NCBI RefSeq assembly: GCF_040096355.1
Contig: NZ_JBBMEX010000007.1
Coordinates: 1 to 64,000, forward strand
Direction of reading: 5' to 3'
From: Maccoyibacter intestinihominis
Lineage (GTDB): Bacteria; Bacillota; Clostridia; Lachnospirales; Lachnospiraceae
DNA length: 64,000 nucleotides
Part shown: in pieces, positions 25,973 to 34,055 of the stretch
Position numbering within the stretch: the first letter of the stretch is position 1
Layout: the number at the start of each line of letters is the position of its first letter
Notes under the pieces: generated by a model
Told to the model about the DNA's origin: nothing
Databases searched by the model: none
Seen by the model: only the letters and a program-made list of their open reading frames with translations
Translations under genes and position numbers: made by a program

Positions 25973-26350
25973 ATGTTACTTGAAAACGCAAAAATATTAG
26001 TTGGTGATGATTCTATTCTTGCCAGAAAACAGCTAAAGGATGTGCTGACTTCTTTCGGTGCTAAGAACTTTATTGATGCAGCGAACGGTCAGGAAGCGAT
26101 CGATCAATATAAAGCCGAAAAACCGGATCTCGTATTTTTAGACATTGTAATGCCTGTTAAAGACGGCATTGCTGCTGTACAGGAAATCTGTGAATTTGAC
26201 GCTTCCGCAGATATTGTGATCGTATCTTCTGTCGGAACACAGCATCAGTTAAAACAGGCAATCGAAGCAGGTGCAAAGGACTTTGTTCAGAAACCTTTAA
26301 ATGCAGAACAGGTGGAGAATATTATTAAGATTCGATTTGAAGGGAGATAA
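25973..26350 (+). CDS. Single-domain response regulator (CheY-like)
   Basis: A 125-aa receiver domain with no output domain. The phospho-acceptor Asp is in LVFLDIVMPVKDG near residue 54, the acidic pair GDDS near 13, the Ser/Thr switch in VIVSSVG near 84 and the conserved Lys in DFVQKPLN near 106. It is followed 3 nt later by the MshEN-CheX gene, so the two are likely partners. It is distinct from the cheY of the flagellar operon. Its kinase is not evident. Confidence 0.9.
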   Translation: MLLENAKILVGDDSILARKQLKDVLTSFGAKNFIDAANGQEAIDQYKAEKPDLVFLDIVMPVKDGIAAVQEICEFDASADIVIVSSVGTQHQLKQAIEAGAKDFVQKPLNAEQVENIIKIRFEGR

Positions 26351-26353
26351 GCT

Positions 26354-27247
26354 ATGTATACACAATTTTTTGGCAACTATCTTTTGGAAAAAGACATCAT
26401 TACCACAGAACAGCTTTTAGATGCTTTACAGGAGCAGTCTAAGGTTCATTTAAAACTGGGTACTCTTGCGATCCATGAAGGATATATGACTGCCGGCGAG
26501 GTAGATAATATCATTATCATGCAGACGCATCAGGATAAGAAATTTGGAGAACTTGCCATTGAAGAAGGTTATCTGACAGAAGAACAGGTCAATGCTCTTT
26601 TAGAGGCTCAGAAACCGGACTATCTGCTTCTTGGACAGGCTTTAATCGAGAAGGGAATCCTGACCAATACACAGTTTGAAAATATTCTGATCGAATATCA
26701 GTCTGACAATGAGATTTACAACTTAGATCTTACGGATTTCCAGAAGAAAAAATTCGATGAGATGATCCACGGACTGGGTGATTATATTGATGAATTACAG
26801 TCGAAACGTTTAGTAGAATATTTACAGCTTTTAATTACAAATCTGATCCGTTTTATCGGCAATGATTTTACCATCCTCTCTCCGCTTCCATGCAAAGAGT
26901 ATCCTGCTGTTTACTGTGTAAACCAGAATATCGATGGTGCTTTCACGGTAAGCTCTTATTTAGATACTACCGAAGTAGCTGCGATTGAATTTGCATCCCG
27001 TTATGCCAATGACAGCTTTACAGAATTTGATGACTATGTAAAAGCTTCCCTAGAAGATTTCTTAAATCTTCACAACGGATTATTCAATGTAAATATGTCA
27101 AATACTTATTCTACCGAGCTTCAGCTTTTACCGCCTGAGGTTCATACTGATTGTTTACTGACCTTTGAAGATGAACATTTCATCCTTCCGGTAATCTATC
27201 CGTTTGGAACATTGAATTTTATCTTCTATATTTCTAAATCTAAATAA
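26354..27247 (+). CDS. MshEN-like repeats fused to a CheX/CheC-like domain
   Basis: A 297-aa soluble protein. Residues of about 5-120 contain three copies of a unit like LGxLAIxxGYLTEEQVxxLLxxQ, as in FGELAIEEGYLTEEQV near 57. These resemble MshEN/GspE-N domains, some of which bind c-di-GMP. Residues of about 150-297 resemble CheC/CheX/FliY phosphatase domains; the region DFLNLHNG near 233 fits the NxxxG part of the active motif, with Asp in place of the usual Glu. The family call is from pattern reading and moderately sure. The pairing with a receiver suggests a phosphatase or phospho-binding partner. Confidence 0.6.
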   Translation: MYTQFFGNYLLEKDIITTEQLLDALQEQSKVHLKLGTLAIHEGYMTAGEVDNIIIMQTHQDKKFGELAIEEGYLTEEQVNALLEAQKPDYLLLGQALIEKGILTNTQFENILIEYQSDNEIYNLDLTDFQKKKFDEMIHGLGDYIDELQSKRLVEYLQLLITNLIRFIGNDFTILSPLPCKEYPAVYCVNQNIDGAFTVSSYLDTTEVAAIEFASRYANDSFTEFDDYVKASLEDFLNLHNGLFNVNMSNTYSTELQLLPPEVHTDCLLTFEDEHFILPVIYPFGTLNFIFYISKSK

Positions 27248-27310
27248 TGAAACGTTCAGATTTTAAGATAGGATTTTCCAAATTGACTTACATAATTCTA
27301 CATACTACAA

Positions 27311-27346
27311 AACAAAGAACTCCGGTACCCACCGGAGTTCTTTGTT
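27311..27346. terminator. Bidirectional terminator
   Basis: A perfect 16-bp stem with a 4-nt loop between the convergent MshEN-CheX and thrC genes. The flanks are TTTG on the plus strand and TTTGTAG on the minus strand. Between it and the thrC stop two short imperfect direct repeats (GACACTGCTGT and GACATTGCTGT) are visible. Confidence 0.8.
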
Positions 27347-27469
27347 TGAAACCTTATCTTATTACAGTTCTTCTCAAACACAAGACACTGCTGTCTCAAT
27401 ACTTTTTACACAGGACATTGCTGTATCTTACATCTCAATGCTTCTGCTTATATTTTTTATATTTCTGAA

Positions 27470-28960
27470 TTACATACCAAGAAATTCTTTAACGACCCTT
27501 GGCATCTCATCCACTTCACAGGTTGCCTTATGACGTACCGGTGCATTGCGGATCTCTTCGATCGCATTCGGTATTTTTACATTGCCGATCTTGGATAATT
27601 CATCGATCAGTTCAAACTCTTCCATTGTATCGTATTTTGGATCGATCGCATCCATAACGCTTCTGCTGAATTTGAACGGACTTGCTGTAGATGCAATGAC
27701 AGTTGTGGTCTGGTCATCCTTTGTCTCTGCTTTATATTTTCCATATACACTTGATGCAACTGCTGTATGTGTATCTAAAATATATCCTGTTTTTTCATAA
27801 AGTGTACGGATTGCCTCTGCAGTCTCTTCTTCGCTTGCATAATTTCCATAGAAATCTTTTAATTTTTCCTGCATCTGTGGTGTGATCTCATAGACACCTT
27901 CTTTTGTCAGTGCAGTCATAAATTCTACATTTTTCTTTGCATCATTTCCGGCTGCCCAGTAGATCAGACGTTCTAAGTTTGAAGAGATCAATATATCCAT
28001 AGATGGAGAGGATGTCAGGATAAACTCACGATTCTTGTCATATTTTCCGGTTTCAAAGAAATCATAGAGTACTTTATTCTCATTGGATGCACAGATTAAT
28101 TTTGCAACCGGAAGTCCCATATTTTTTGCATAAAATGCAGATAAGATATTTCCAAAGTTTCCGGTCGGTACTACGATGTTAATTTTCTCATCTTTTGCAA
28201 TTTTCCCATTTGCATATAATTTTGCATAAGCATATACATAATATGTAATCTGCGGTATGAATCTTCCGATATTGATGGAGTTTGCAGAAGAAAACTGATA
28301 TCCTGCAGCATCTAACTCTTTTGCTAACTCTTTGTCAGAAAACATTTTTTTCACACCGGTCTGTGCCTGGTCAAAGTTGCCGTTGATTCCGACTACATAG
28401 GTGTTATCCCCTTTCTGGGTCACCATCTGCTGCTTCTGGATCGGGCTGACTCCGTCTTTTGGATAAAAGACAACGATCTTTGTTCCCTCTACATCTGCAA
28501 ATCCTGCCAGCGCTGCTTTTCCCGTGTCTCCGGAAGTTGCTGTTAAGATCACGATCTCATTATTTACCTGATTTTTCTTTGCTGCTGTTGTCAGTAAATG
28601 AGGAAGGATTGACAATGCCATGTCCTTGAATGCAATGGTTGCCCCGTGGAACAGTTCTAAATAATATGCTCCATCTGCCTCTACTAACGGCGCGATCTCT
28701 TCTGTGTCAAATTTGCTGTCATATGCCTTATTGATACAGTTCTTTAACTCTTCTTCGGTAAAGTCGGTAAAAAAGAGCTTCATGACCGCATATGCTGTCT
28801 CCTGATAAGACATCTTCGCTAACTCTTCGATTGTAACATCCAGCTTTGGAATCGACTCCGGCACAAATAATCCGCCATCATCTGCAAGTCCCTTTAAAAT
28901 TGCCTTGGATGCAGTTACTTTTTCTTCACCATTTCTTGTACTTGAATATAACAAATCCAT
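27470..28960 (-). CDS. thrC: Threonine synthase
   Basis: A 496-aa PLP enzyme converting O-phosphohomoserine to threonine. The start at 28960 (MDLLYSSTRNGEEKV) is chosen because it is the family N-terminus and has AGGAAGAGGA before it; an upstream ATG would add 12 residues. PLP lysine is in ATIAFKDMALS near residue 105, the phosphate-binding loop is TATSGDTGKAAL near 140, and the N-terminal TS signature is visible. The length is that of the longer threonine synthase type. It has its own promoter; thrB and hom are not nearby. Confidence 0.95.
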   Translation of the reverse strand: MDLLYSSTRNGEEKVTASKAILKGLADDGGLFVPESIPKLDVTIEELAKMSYQETAYAVMKLFFTDFTEEELKNCINKAYDSKFDTEEIAPLVEADGAYYLELFHGATIAFKDMALSILPHLLTTAAKKNQVNNEIVILTATSGDTGKAALAGFADVEGTKIVVFYPKDGVSPIQKQQMVTQKGDNTYVVGINGNFDQAQTGVKKMFSDKELAKELDAAGYQFSSANSINIGRFIPQITYYVYAYAKLYANGKIAKDEKINIVVPTGNFGNILSAFYAKNMGLPVAKLICASNENKVLYDFFETGKYDKNREFILTSSPSMDILISSNLERLIYWAAGNDAKKNVEFMTALTKEGVYEITPQMQEKLKDFYGNYASEEETAEAIRTLYEKTGYILDTHTAVASSVYGKYKAETKDDQTTTVIASTASPFKFSRSVMDAIDPKYDTMEEFELIDELSKIGNVKIPNAIEEIRNAPVRHKATCEVDEMPRVVKEFLGM

Positions 28961-29004
28961 CTTCTTATCCTCTTCCTGTTGTTCTATTTTCTTCACTGAT
29001 TTTC

Positions 29005-29034
29005 ATTATAATGGAAAGGAATATCGACTGTCAA
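29005..29034 (-). promoter_or_regulatory. Promoter of thrC
   Basis: TTGACA, an 18-nt spacer, then TATAAT on the minus strand, 45 nt before the thrC start. The plus-strand tandem repeats begin 16 bp beyond the -35. Confidence 0.75.
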
Positions 29035-29049
29035 TATGCGATTATGTGT

Positions 29050-29245
29050 GATATAATGAGTGCAAGCGAGGCAACATGCTTGCATGATTGACGAACGACG
29101 AAATTACTGAGTGAGCTTTACTCACGATGTAATGAGTGCAAGCGAAAAGAATGTGCTTGCACATTCGGTGAGCGACAAATGTTGATCATGTGCTGTTTTT
29201 GCACATGATATAATGAGTGCAAACGAGTCATCATGCGTAGCAAAC
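29050..29245 (+). repeat. Tandem array of three GATATAATGAGTGCAAGCGA units
   Basis: Units begin at 29050, 29126 and 29207, steps of 76 and 81 bp. Each starts GATRTAATGAGTGCAARCGA. Units 1 and 2 contain a stem of TGCAAGC with GCTTGCA type. A separate hairpin stands just before units 2 and 3 (GTGAG-CTTTA-CTCAC, and ATGTGC-TGTTTTT-GCACAT). Unit 3 is shorter and leads into the AP2 gene. A fourth copy is at 25783-25825 in the opposite orientation. Confidence 0.75.
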
Positions 29246-29282
29246 CTAAGCATATCAAATCCCCCCCACAAAAGGAGTCCCC

Positions 29283-30092
29283 ATGTTACCAGGCGTATAT
29301 CCGGCAAAACGAAAAGACGGCACCCCATATTTCCGTGCCGGCATCCATTATAAAAACAAACATATCAGCCTTGGCAGCTACACAGAGGAATCCCTTGCCC
29401 ACAATGCCTATTCCCAGGCAGATTCTCTGCTCCATGATAGCGGGATCTCTTTAGAGACTGCACTCTTTTCTTCCCAATTCCTTTCTTTTGAAAAAATTGT
29501 AGTCCTCTGTAACTTCCGCGACAATGGCATGTACATCAAAACACCCATTTATCTGCGCCGTAACTATTTTTCCTATTACTTTAGTAAAAATGAAGAATAT
29601 AAATTCGATATTGACGACCTTTTTTTCTATTCCCAGCATAAGATCTTACGCCGGGGTGGACGGTTGTTTGTCAATGAATATGGAATGCAGACCAGCATCT
29701 TCTCCCGCTACGGCATCCCAAGCCATGGTGTTCCGGGCAGGGATTTTACCTTTGCTAACGGTGATTCTACTGATCTGCGCTATTCTAACGTGATTCTTTT
29801 AAACTCCTACCATGGAGTCATCCGCCATGTCCAAAACGGAATGGTACGTTTTAAAGCCCGTATCCATATCAATGGCAATTATATCATCGGTTCTTATTCA
29901 ACATCCGTCAAAGCGGCTGTTGCTTATAATAAGGCGGTAGACCTTGCAAAACGTCACGGTATTGCAAAGAATTTTCCTGAAAATTATGTAGAAGAGCTCT
30001 CTGCAAAAGAATATGCAGAGCTCTATACCAAAATTAAAATCTCAAAAAAATTCCTTGCCTACTTAGATTCCATGTCATCTATTTCTGATTGA
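29283..30092 (+). CDS. Protein with two AP2-like DNA-binding domains and a relic HNH core
   Basis: A 269-aa protein. An N-terminal AP2-like unit (about 3-50, PYFRAGIHYKNKHISLGSYT) and a clearer C-terminal AP2 unit (about 180-232, VRFKARIHINGNYIIGSYST) each have the three-strand-plus-helix pattern. Between them, GRDFTFANGDSTDLRYSNV near 155 resembles the substrate-binding part of HNH-AP2 homing endonucleases, but the catalytic HNH residues are not seen. RBS is AAAGGAG. The 3' end overlaps the convergent leuD stop by 14 nt. It could be a derived DNA-binding regulator or the remnant of a mobile endonuclease gene. Confidence 0.65.
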   Translation: MLPGVYPAKRKDGTPYFRAGIHYKNKHISLGSYTEESLAHNAYSQADSLLHDSGISLETALFSSQFLSFEKIVVLCNFRDNGMYIKTPIYLRRNYFSYYFSKNEEYKFDIDDLFFYSQHKILRRGGRLFVNEYGMQTSIFSRYGIPSHGVPGRDFTFANGDSTDLRYSNVILLNSYHGVIRHVQNGMVRFKARIHINGNYIIGSYSTSVKAAVAYNKAVDLAKRHGIAKNFPENYVEELSAKEYAELYTKIKISKKFLAYLDSMSSISD

Positions 30093-30564
30093 TGTAGTTG
30101 ACAAGCCCTTCTGCCTTAATGATCTTTTGCATAAATTCCGGGAATGGCTGTCCCTGGAATGTCGTTCCTTTCGTCACATTGGTGATCACTCCGGTATCGA
30201 AATCCACTTCCACTTCATCTCCTGCTTCAATGCCTTTTGCTGCCGCAGGACACTCAATGATCGGCAATCCGATATTAATTGCATTACGATAAAATATTCT
30301 TGCAAATGTTTCTGCTATGACACAACTTACACCCGCTGCCTTAATTGCGATTGGGGCATGTTCCCTGGAAGAACCACATCCGAAGTTCTTATCCGCAACA
30401 ATCAAATCACCGCTTTTTACCTGATTTACAAATTCCTTGTCAATATCTTCCATGCAATGTGCTGCAAGTTCTTTCGGGTCTGAGGAATTCAGATATCTTG
30501 CAGGAATAATGACATCGGTATCTACATTATCTCCGTATTTAAATACGCTTCCATGTGCTTTCAT
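30079..30564 (-). CDS. leuD: 3-isopropylmalate dehydratase small subunit
   Basis: A 161-aa swivelling subunit of isopropylmalate isomerase in leucine synthesis. Signatures: GDNVDTDVIIPARYL near residue 12, FGCGSSREHAPIA near 61 (substrate-binding loop), and FARIFYRNAINIGLP near 88. The short length is typical of the type paired with a 419-aa LeuC. It lies 10 nt after leuC. Its end overlaps the convergent AP2 gene. Confidence 0.95.
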   Translation of the reverse strand: MKAHGSVFKYGDNVDTDVIIPARYLNSSDPKELAAHCMEDIDKEFVNQVKSGDLIVADKNFGCGSSREHAPIAIKAAGVSCVIAETFARIFYRNAINIGLPIIECPAAAKGIEAGDEVEVDFDTGVITNVTKGTTFQGQPFPEFMQKIIKAEGLVNYINQK

Positions 30565-30574
30565 CTTCTACCTC

Positions 30575-31834
30575 CTACAATGTATCCGGTCCTGAGATTT
30601 TTCCGGTTACGGCACTTGCTGCTGCAACGGCAGGACTTGCTAAATATATTTCCGAATCAACATGTCCCATACGTCCGACAAAGTTACGGTTTGTCGTAGA
30701 GACACATTTTTCTCCTGCTGCTAAAATTCCCATATAACCGCCAAGACACGGTCCACAGGTCGGTGTGCTGACAACGGCACCTGCTTCGATAAAGGTCTTT
30801 AAGAGTCCCTCTTCCATTGCCTGTAAATAAATCTTTTGTGTCGCAGGGATAATGATCACGCGAAGACCTTTGGCTACTTTTTTGCCTTTTAAGATTTCTG
30901 CTGCACATCTTAGATCATCAATTCTTCCGTTGGTACAGGAGCCGATGACTACCTGATCGATTGTAATATCTCCCACCTCGTCAATGGTCTTTGTATTCTC
31001 TGGAAGATGTGGAAATGCAACGGTGGATTTTAACGTATTTAAGTCAATCGTGATCTCCTGCTCATACTCTGCATCCGCATCTGCCTCATAGATCTGATAC
31101 GGGCGTTTGGAATGTTCTTTCATGTATGTCTCGGCTAACTCATCCACCGGGAAGATTCCATTTTTTGCTCCGGCTTCAATTGCCATGTTTGCAATGGTAA
31201 AGCGGTCATCCATTGTCAGATTTGCCACTCCTTCTCCGGTAAATTCCAAAGATTTATAGAGTGCTCCATCCACGCCGATCATTCCGATCAAATGTAAGAT
31301 GACATCTTTTCCGCTGACCCATTCAGATGGTGCTCCGGTCAACTCTACCTTGATTGCCGCCGGTACTTTGAACCATGCTTTTCCTGTTGCCATTCCGGCT
31401 GCCATGTCTGTACTTCCGACTCCGGTGGAAAATGCTCCAAGTGCTCCATATGTACAGGTATGTGAATCCGCACCGATGATCACATCTCCCGCAACGGTCA
31501 ATCCCTGCTCCGGTAAAAGTGCATGCTCGATTCCCATCTGCCCTACATCAAAATAATTTGTGATTTCATGTTTGCAGGCAAACTCTCTGACACATTTACA
31601 ATGCTCTGCTGATTTGATGTCTTTGTTCGGTACAAAATGATCCAGTACCAACGCTATTTTGTCTTTATGGAACACACCGTCCGTCTTCATTTTTTCCATC
31701 TCATGGATTGCGACCGGTGATGTAATATCATTACCCAGAACTAAATCCAAATCCGCTTCAATCAACTGTCCTGCACATACAGAATCCAGACCGGCATGTG
31801 CTGCCAGAATCTTCTGCGTCATTGTCATTCCCAT
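30575..31834 (-). CDS. leuC: 3-isopropylmalate dehydratase large subunit
   Basis: A 419-aa aconitase-family subunit carrying the [4Fe-4S] cluster. Cluster Cys are in VIGSCTNGRIDD near 299 and TPTCGPCLGGYMG near 362. GADSHTCTYGALG near 113 is the other signature. The length matches the shorter LeuC/homoaconitase subclass of clostridia and archaea rather than the 470-aa E. coli type. It has AGGAGG, and a promoter in the divergent region shared with the LysR gene. Confidence 0.95.
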   Translation of the reverse strand: MGMTMTQKILAAHAGLDSVCAGQLIEADLDLVLGNDITSPVAIHEMEKMKTDGVFHKDKIALVLDHFVPNKDIKSAEHCKCVREFACKHEITNYFDVGQMGIEHALLPEQGLTVAGDVIIGADSHTCTYGALGAFSTGVGSTDMAAGMATGKAWFKVPAAIKVELTGAPSEWVSGKDVILHLIGMIGVDGALYKSLEFTGEGVANLTMDDRFTIANMAIEAGAKNGIFPVDELAETYMKEHSKRPYQIYEADADAEYEQEITIDLNTLKSTVAFPHLPENTKTIDEVGDITIDQVVIGSCTNGRIDDLRCAAEILKGKKVAKGLRVIIIPATQKIYLQAMEEGLLKTFIEAGAVVSTPTCGPCLGGYMGILAAGEKCVSTTNRNFVGRMGHVDSEIYLASPAVAAASAVTGKISGPDTL

Positions 31835-31866
31835 GCATAGTTCCTCCTTTTTGTTCTGTCATAATT

Positions 31867-31882
31867 TTAGTGTGAAAACGTA
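31867..31882 (+). promoter_or_regulatory. Shared 16-bp element, leuC/LysR copy
   Basis: TTAGTGTGAAAACGTA on the plus strand. The identical sequence occurs on the minus strand at 34575-34590 before ilvN. Here it lies about 12-27 bp downstream of the predicted leuC start site. It is probably an operator for branched-chain amino acid genes; the binding protein is not known, and the adjacent LysR regulator is the first candidate. Confidence 0.65.
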
Positions 31883-31901
31883 TGTAATATCTATTGTTGC
31901 T

Positions 31902-31931
31902 ATCATAGCACAGAACATGCTATAATAACAA
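31902..31931 (-). promoter_or_regulatory. Promoter of leuCD
   Basis: TTGTTA, an 18-nt spacer, then TATGAT on the minus strand. The next 45 bp toward LysR are very AT-rich and may hold the LysR promoter. Confidence 0.55.
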
Positions 31932-31976
31932 TACATATTAAACATATTTATTATAACTTTTTGTTATGGAGGATTT

Positions 31977-32870
31977 ATGTATCAGAATTTATCATCTTAC
32001 CGGATTTTTTATACGGTTGCAAATACAAAAAATATTTCCAAAGCTGCTAAAGAACTCTATATCAGCCAGCCGGCAATCAGTAAATCGATCCAGAAATTAG
32101 AAGAAAGTCTTGGCACAAAGCTGTTCGAGCGCAGTTCCCGCGGTGTCGCACTGACAGATTCCGGAGAACTCCTTTATACACATGTAAAATCTGCCTTTGA
32201 AACACTAAGCATCGGAGAAGACCGTCTGCGGCGCTCCATTGAACTTGGAATCGGTCATCTGACGATCGGTGTCAGCTCTACCCTGTGCAAATATGTGCTT
32301 TTACCTTATCTGAAAGAATTTATCAAGGAGAATCCGCACATTAATATCTCCATTTCCTGTCAGTCTACCAACCAGACCTTAAAACTCCTAGAAGAAGAAA
32401 AACTGGATGTCGGTCTGATCGGTAAGCCTTATCTGTTAAAAAACATTGATTTTTATTCTTTGCGTGAAATTGAGGATATTTTCGTTGCCACAAAGGATTA
32501 TCTGCACAACTTAAGCATCCGTGGTGTCCGTCATGACCAGATTTTACAAAATGCCACACTGATGCTGTTAGATAAGGAAAATATGACGCGTCAGTATATT
32601 GATGACTATTTTCAGGAAAATCATATCTCTTTACAGGATATCATTGAAGTGTCTAATATGGATCTTGTCATTGAAATGGCTAAGGTCAGCCTCGGTGTCG
32701 GCTGTGTCATCAAGGATTTTGTCAAAGAGGAATTACAAAACGGTACGCTTTTAGAAATCCCGCTTGGCATCCCGATCCACAAACGTGAAATCGGTTTTGC
32801 CTATAACCGGGATATCAAAGTGTCGGATTCCTTAGAAAAGTTCATTCATTTTTATGAATCCTTCCGTTAG
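31977..32870 (+). CDS. LysR-family transcriptional regulator
   Basis: A 297-aa LTTR. The N-terminal winged helix-turn-helix (about 1-62) shows ISKAAKELYISQPAISKSI and LFERSSRGVALTDSG. The C-terminal effector domain (about 90-295) begins with HLTIGVSSTLCKYVLLPYL. It is divergent from leuC, the usual arrangement for a LysR regulator that controls its neighbour, so leucine or branched-chain synthesis is the likely target. The effector is unknown; an intermediate of the pathway is the natural guess. Confidence 0.9.
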   Translation: MYQNLSSYRIFYTVANTKNISKAAKELYISQPAISKSIQKLEESLGTKLFERSSRGVALTDSGELLYTHVKSAFETLSIGEDRLRRSIELGIGHLTIGVSSTLCKYVLLPYLKEFIKENPHINISISCQSTNQTLKLLEEEKLDVGLIGKPYLLKNIDFYSLREIEDIFVATKDYLHNLSIRGVRHDQILQNATLMLLDKENMTRQYIDDYFQENHISLQDIIEVSNMDLVIEMAKVSLGVGCVIKDFVKEELQNGTLLEIPLGIPIHKREIGFAYNRDIKVSDSLEKFIHFYESFR

Positions 32871-32883
32871 ATTTTCTACTCAT

Positions 32884-32948
32884 AAAAAGGCTCCCTCCCA
32901 GGTAACAAGTCATATTCTTTCGCTTGTCTACCCGGAAGGGAGCCTTTT
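32884..32948. terminator. Bidirectional terminator between the LysR gene and ilvC
   Basis: A long hairpin: AAAGGCTCCCT pairs with AGGGAGCCTTT, with inner pairing (CAGGTA with TACCCG, ACAAG with CTTGT). Plus flank TTTTATTTT, minus flank TTTTTATG. It serves both convergent genes. Confidence 0.85.
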
Positions 32949-32997
32949 ATTTTATAATTTTATTCTTTTCCTACTGAACTTTGTTCTATCGTAAAGA

Positions 32998-34020
32998 TTA
33001 GTTGTTGATCAGCTTATCCTCCTCATTGTTCCAGCTGTAAAGTTTGCGGATTTCTTTTCCTACAGACTCTGATGGATGCTCTGCTGCTAATTTTCTCATT
33101 GCCTTGAAGTGAACCTGACGTCCTGCATCAGACATATCTAATAAGAACTCTTTTGCAAAAGAACCATCCTGGATATCGGAAAGTACTTTTTTCATTGCCT
33201 TCTTAGTATCCTCTGTGATGATCTTTGGTCCTGTGATATAATCACCATACTCTGCTGTGTTAGAGATGGAGTATCTCATTCCTTCAAATCCTGACTGATA
33301 AATTAAATCTACGATTAATTTCATCTCATGGATACATTCAAAGTAAGCATTTCTTGGATCATAACCAGCTTCGCAAAGTGTCTCAAATCCTGCCTGCATC
33401 AATGCACAAACACCACCGCAAAGAACTGCCTGCTCACCGAAGAGATCTGTCTCTGTCTCTGTTCTGAAAGTTGTCTCAAGAACACCTGCTCTTGCTCCAC
33501 CGATTCCAAGTGCATATGCTAATGCCATATCTAATGCTTTTCCTGTTGCATCCTGCTCTACTGCTACTAAGCAAGGTGTTCCTTTTCCTGCCTGATACTC
33601 GGAACGAACGGTATGACCCGGTGCCTTTGGTGCGATCATGGTAACATCGACATCCTTTGGAGGTACGATACATCCGAAGTGGATGTTGAAACCATGTGCG
33701 AACATTAACATGTTGCCTGCCTCTAAGTTTGGCTCAATATCGTTTTTATACATATCAGCCTGCTTCTCATCGTTGATCAGGATCATGATGATATCAGCTT
33801 TTTTTGCTGCTTCTGCTGCTGTAAATACTTCAAATCCCTGTTGTTCTGCTTTTGCCCAGGATTTAGAACCTTCATAAAGACCGATGATAACGTTGCATCC
33901 GGACTCCTTTAAGTTCAATGCATGTGCATGTCCCTGACTTCCGTAACCGATGATCGCGATGGTCTTTCCATCTAAAAGTGAAAGGTTACAGTCTTCCTGA
34001 TAATAAATTTTTGCTGCCAT
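32998..34020 (-). CDS. ilvC: Ketol-acid reductoisomerase
   Basis: A 340-aa class I enzyme that isomerises and reduces acetolactate in valine, leucine and isoleucine synthesis. The Rossmann motif is IIGYGSQGHAHALNLKESG near residue 24; the loop GLYEGSKSW after strand 2 fits NADPH preference. The knotted C-terminal domain is complete (ECIHEMKLIVDLIYQSG near 232, metal-binding Glu). It lies 35 nt after ilvN and shares its promoter. Confidence 0.97.
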   Translation of the reverse strand: MAAKIYYQEDCNLSLLDGKTIAIIGYGSQGHAHALNLKESGCNVIIGLYEGSKSWAKAEQQGFEVFTAAEAAKKADIIMILINDEKQADMYKNDIEPNLEAGNMLMFAHGFNIHFGCIVPPKDVDVTMIAPKAPGHTVRSEYQAGKGTPCLVAVEQDATGKALDMALAYALGIGGARAGVLETTFRTETETDLFGEQAVLCGGVCALMQAGFETLCEAGYDPRNAYFECIHEMKLIVDLIYQSGFEGMRYSISNTAEYGDYITGPKIITEDTKKAMKKVLSDIQDGSFAKEFLLDMSDAGRQVHFKAMRKLAAEHPSESVGKEIRKLYSWNNEEDKLINN

Positions 34021-34055
34021 TATGTTATCCTCCTAAATTATAAAAAATTGATAGC

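Noticed and set aside
29050..29245. CRISPR array
   Set aside because: The unit length of 76-81 bp, only three copies and diverging inner parts do not fit repeat-spacer structure, and there are no cas genes.
29283..30092. Active homing endonuclease or integrase
   Set aside because: No intact HNH or tyrosine-recombinase catalytic residues are visible, and no target duplication or intron was seen.
31835..31976. Leucine T-box or attenuator upstream of leuC
   Set aside because: No T-box core, no Leu-rich leader peptide and no terminator hairpin in the leader.
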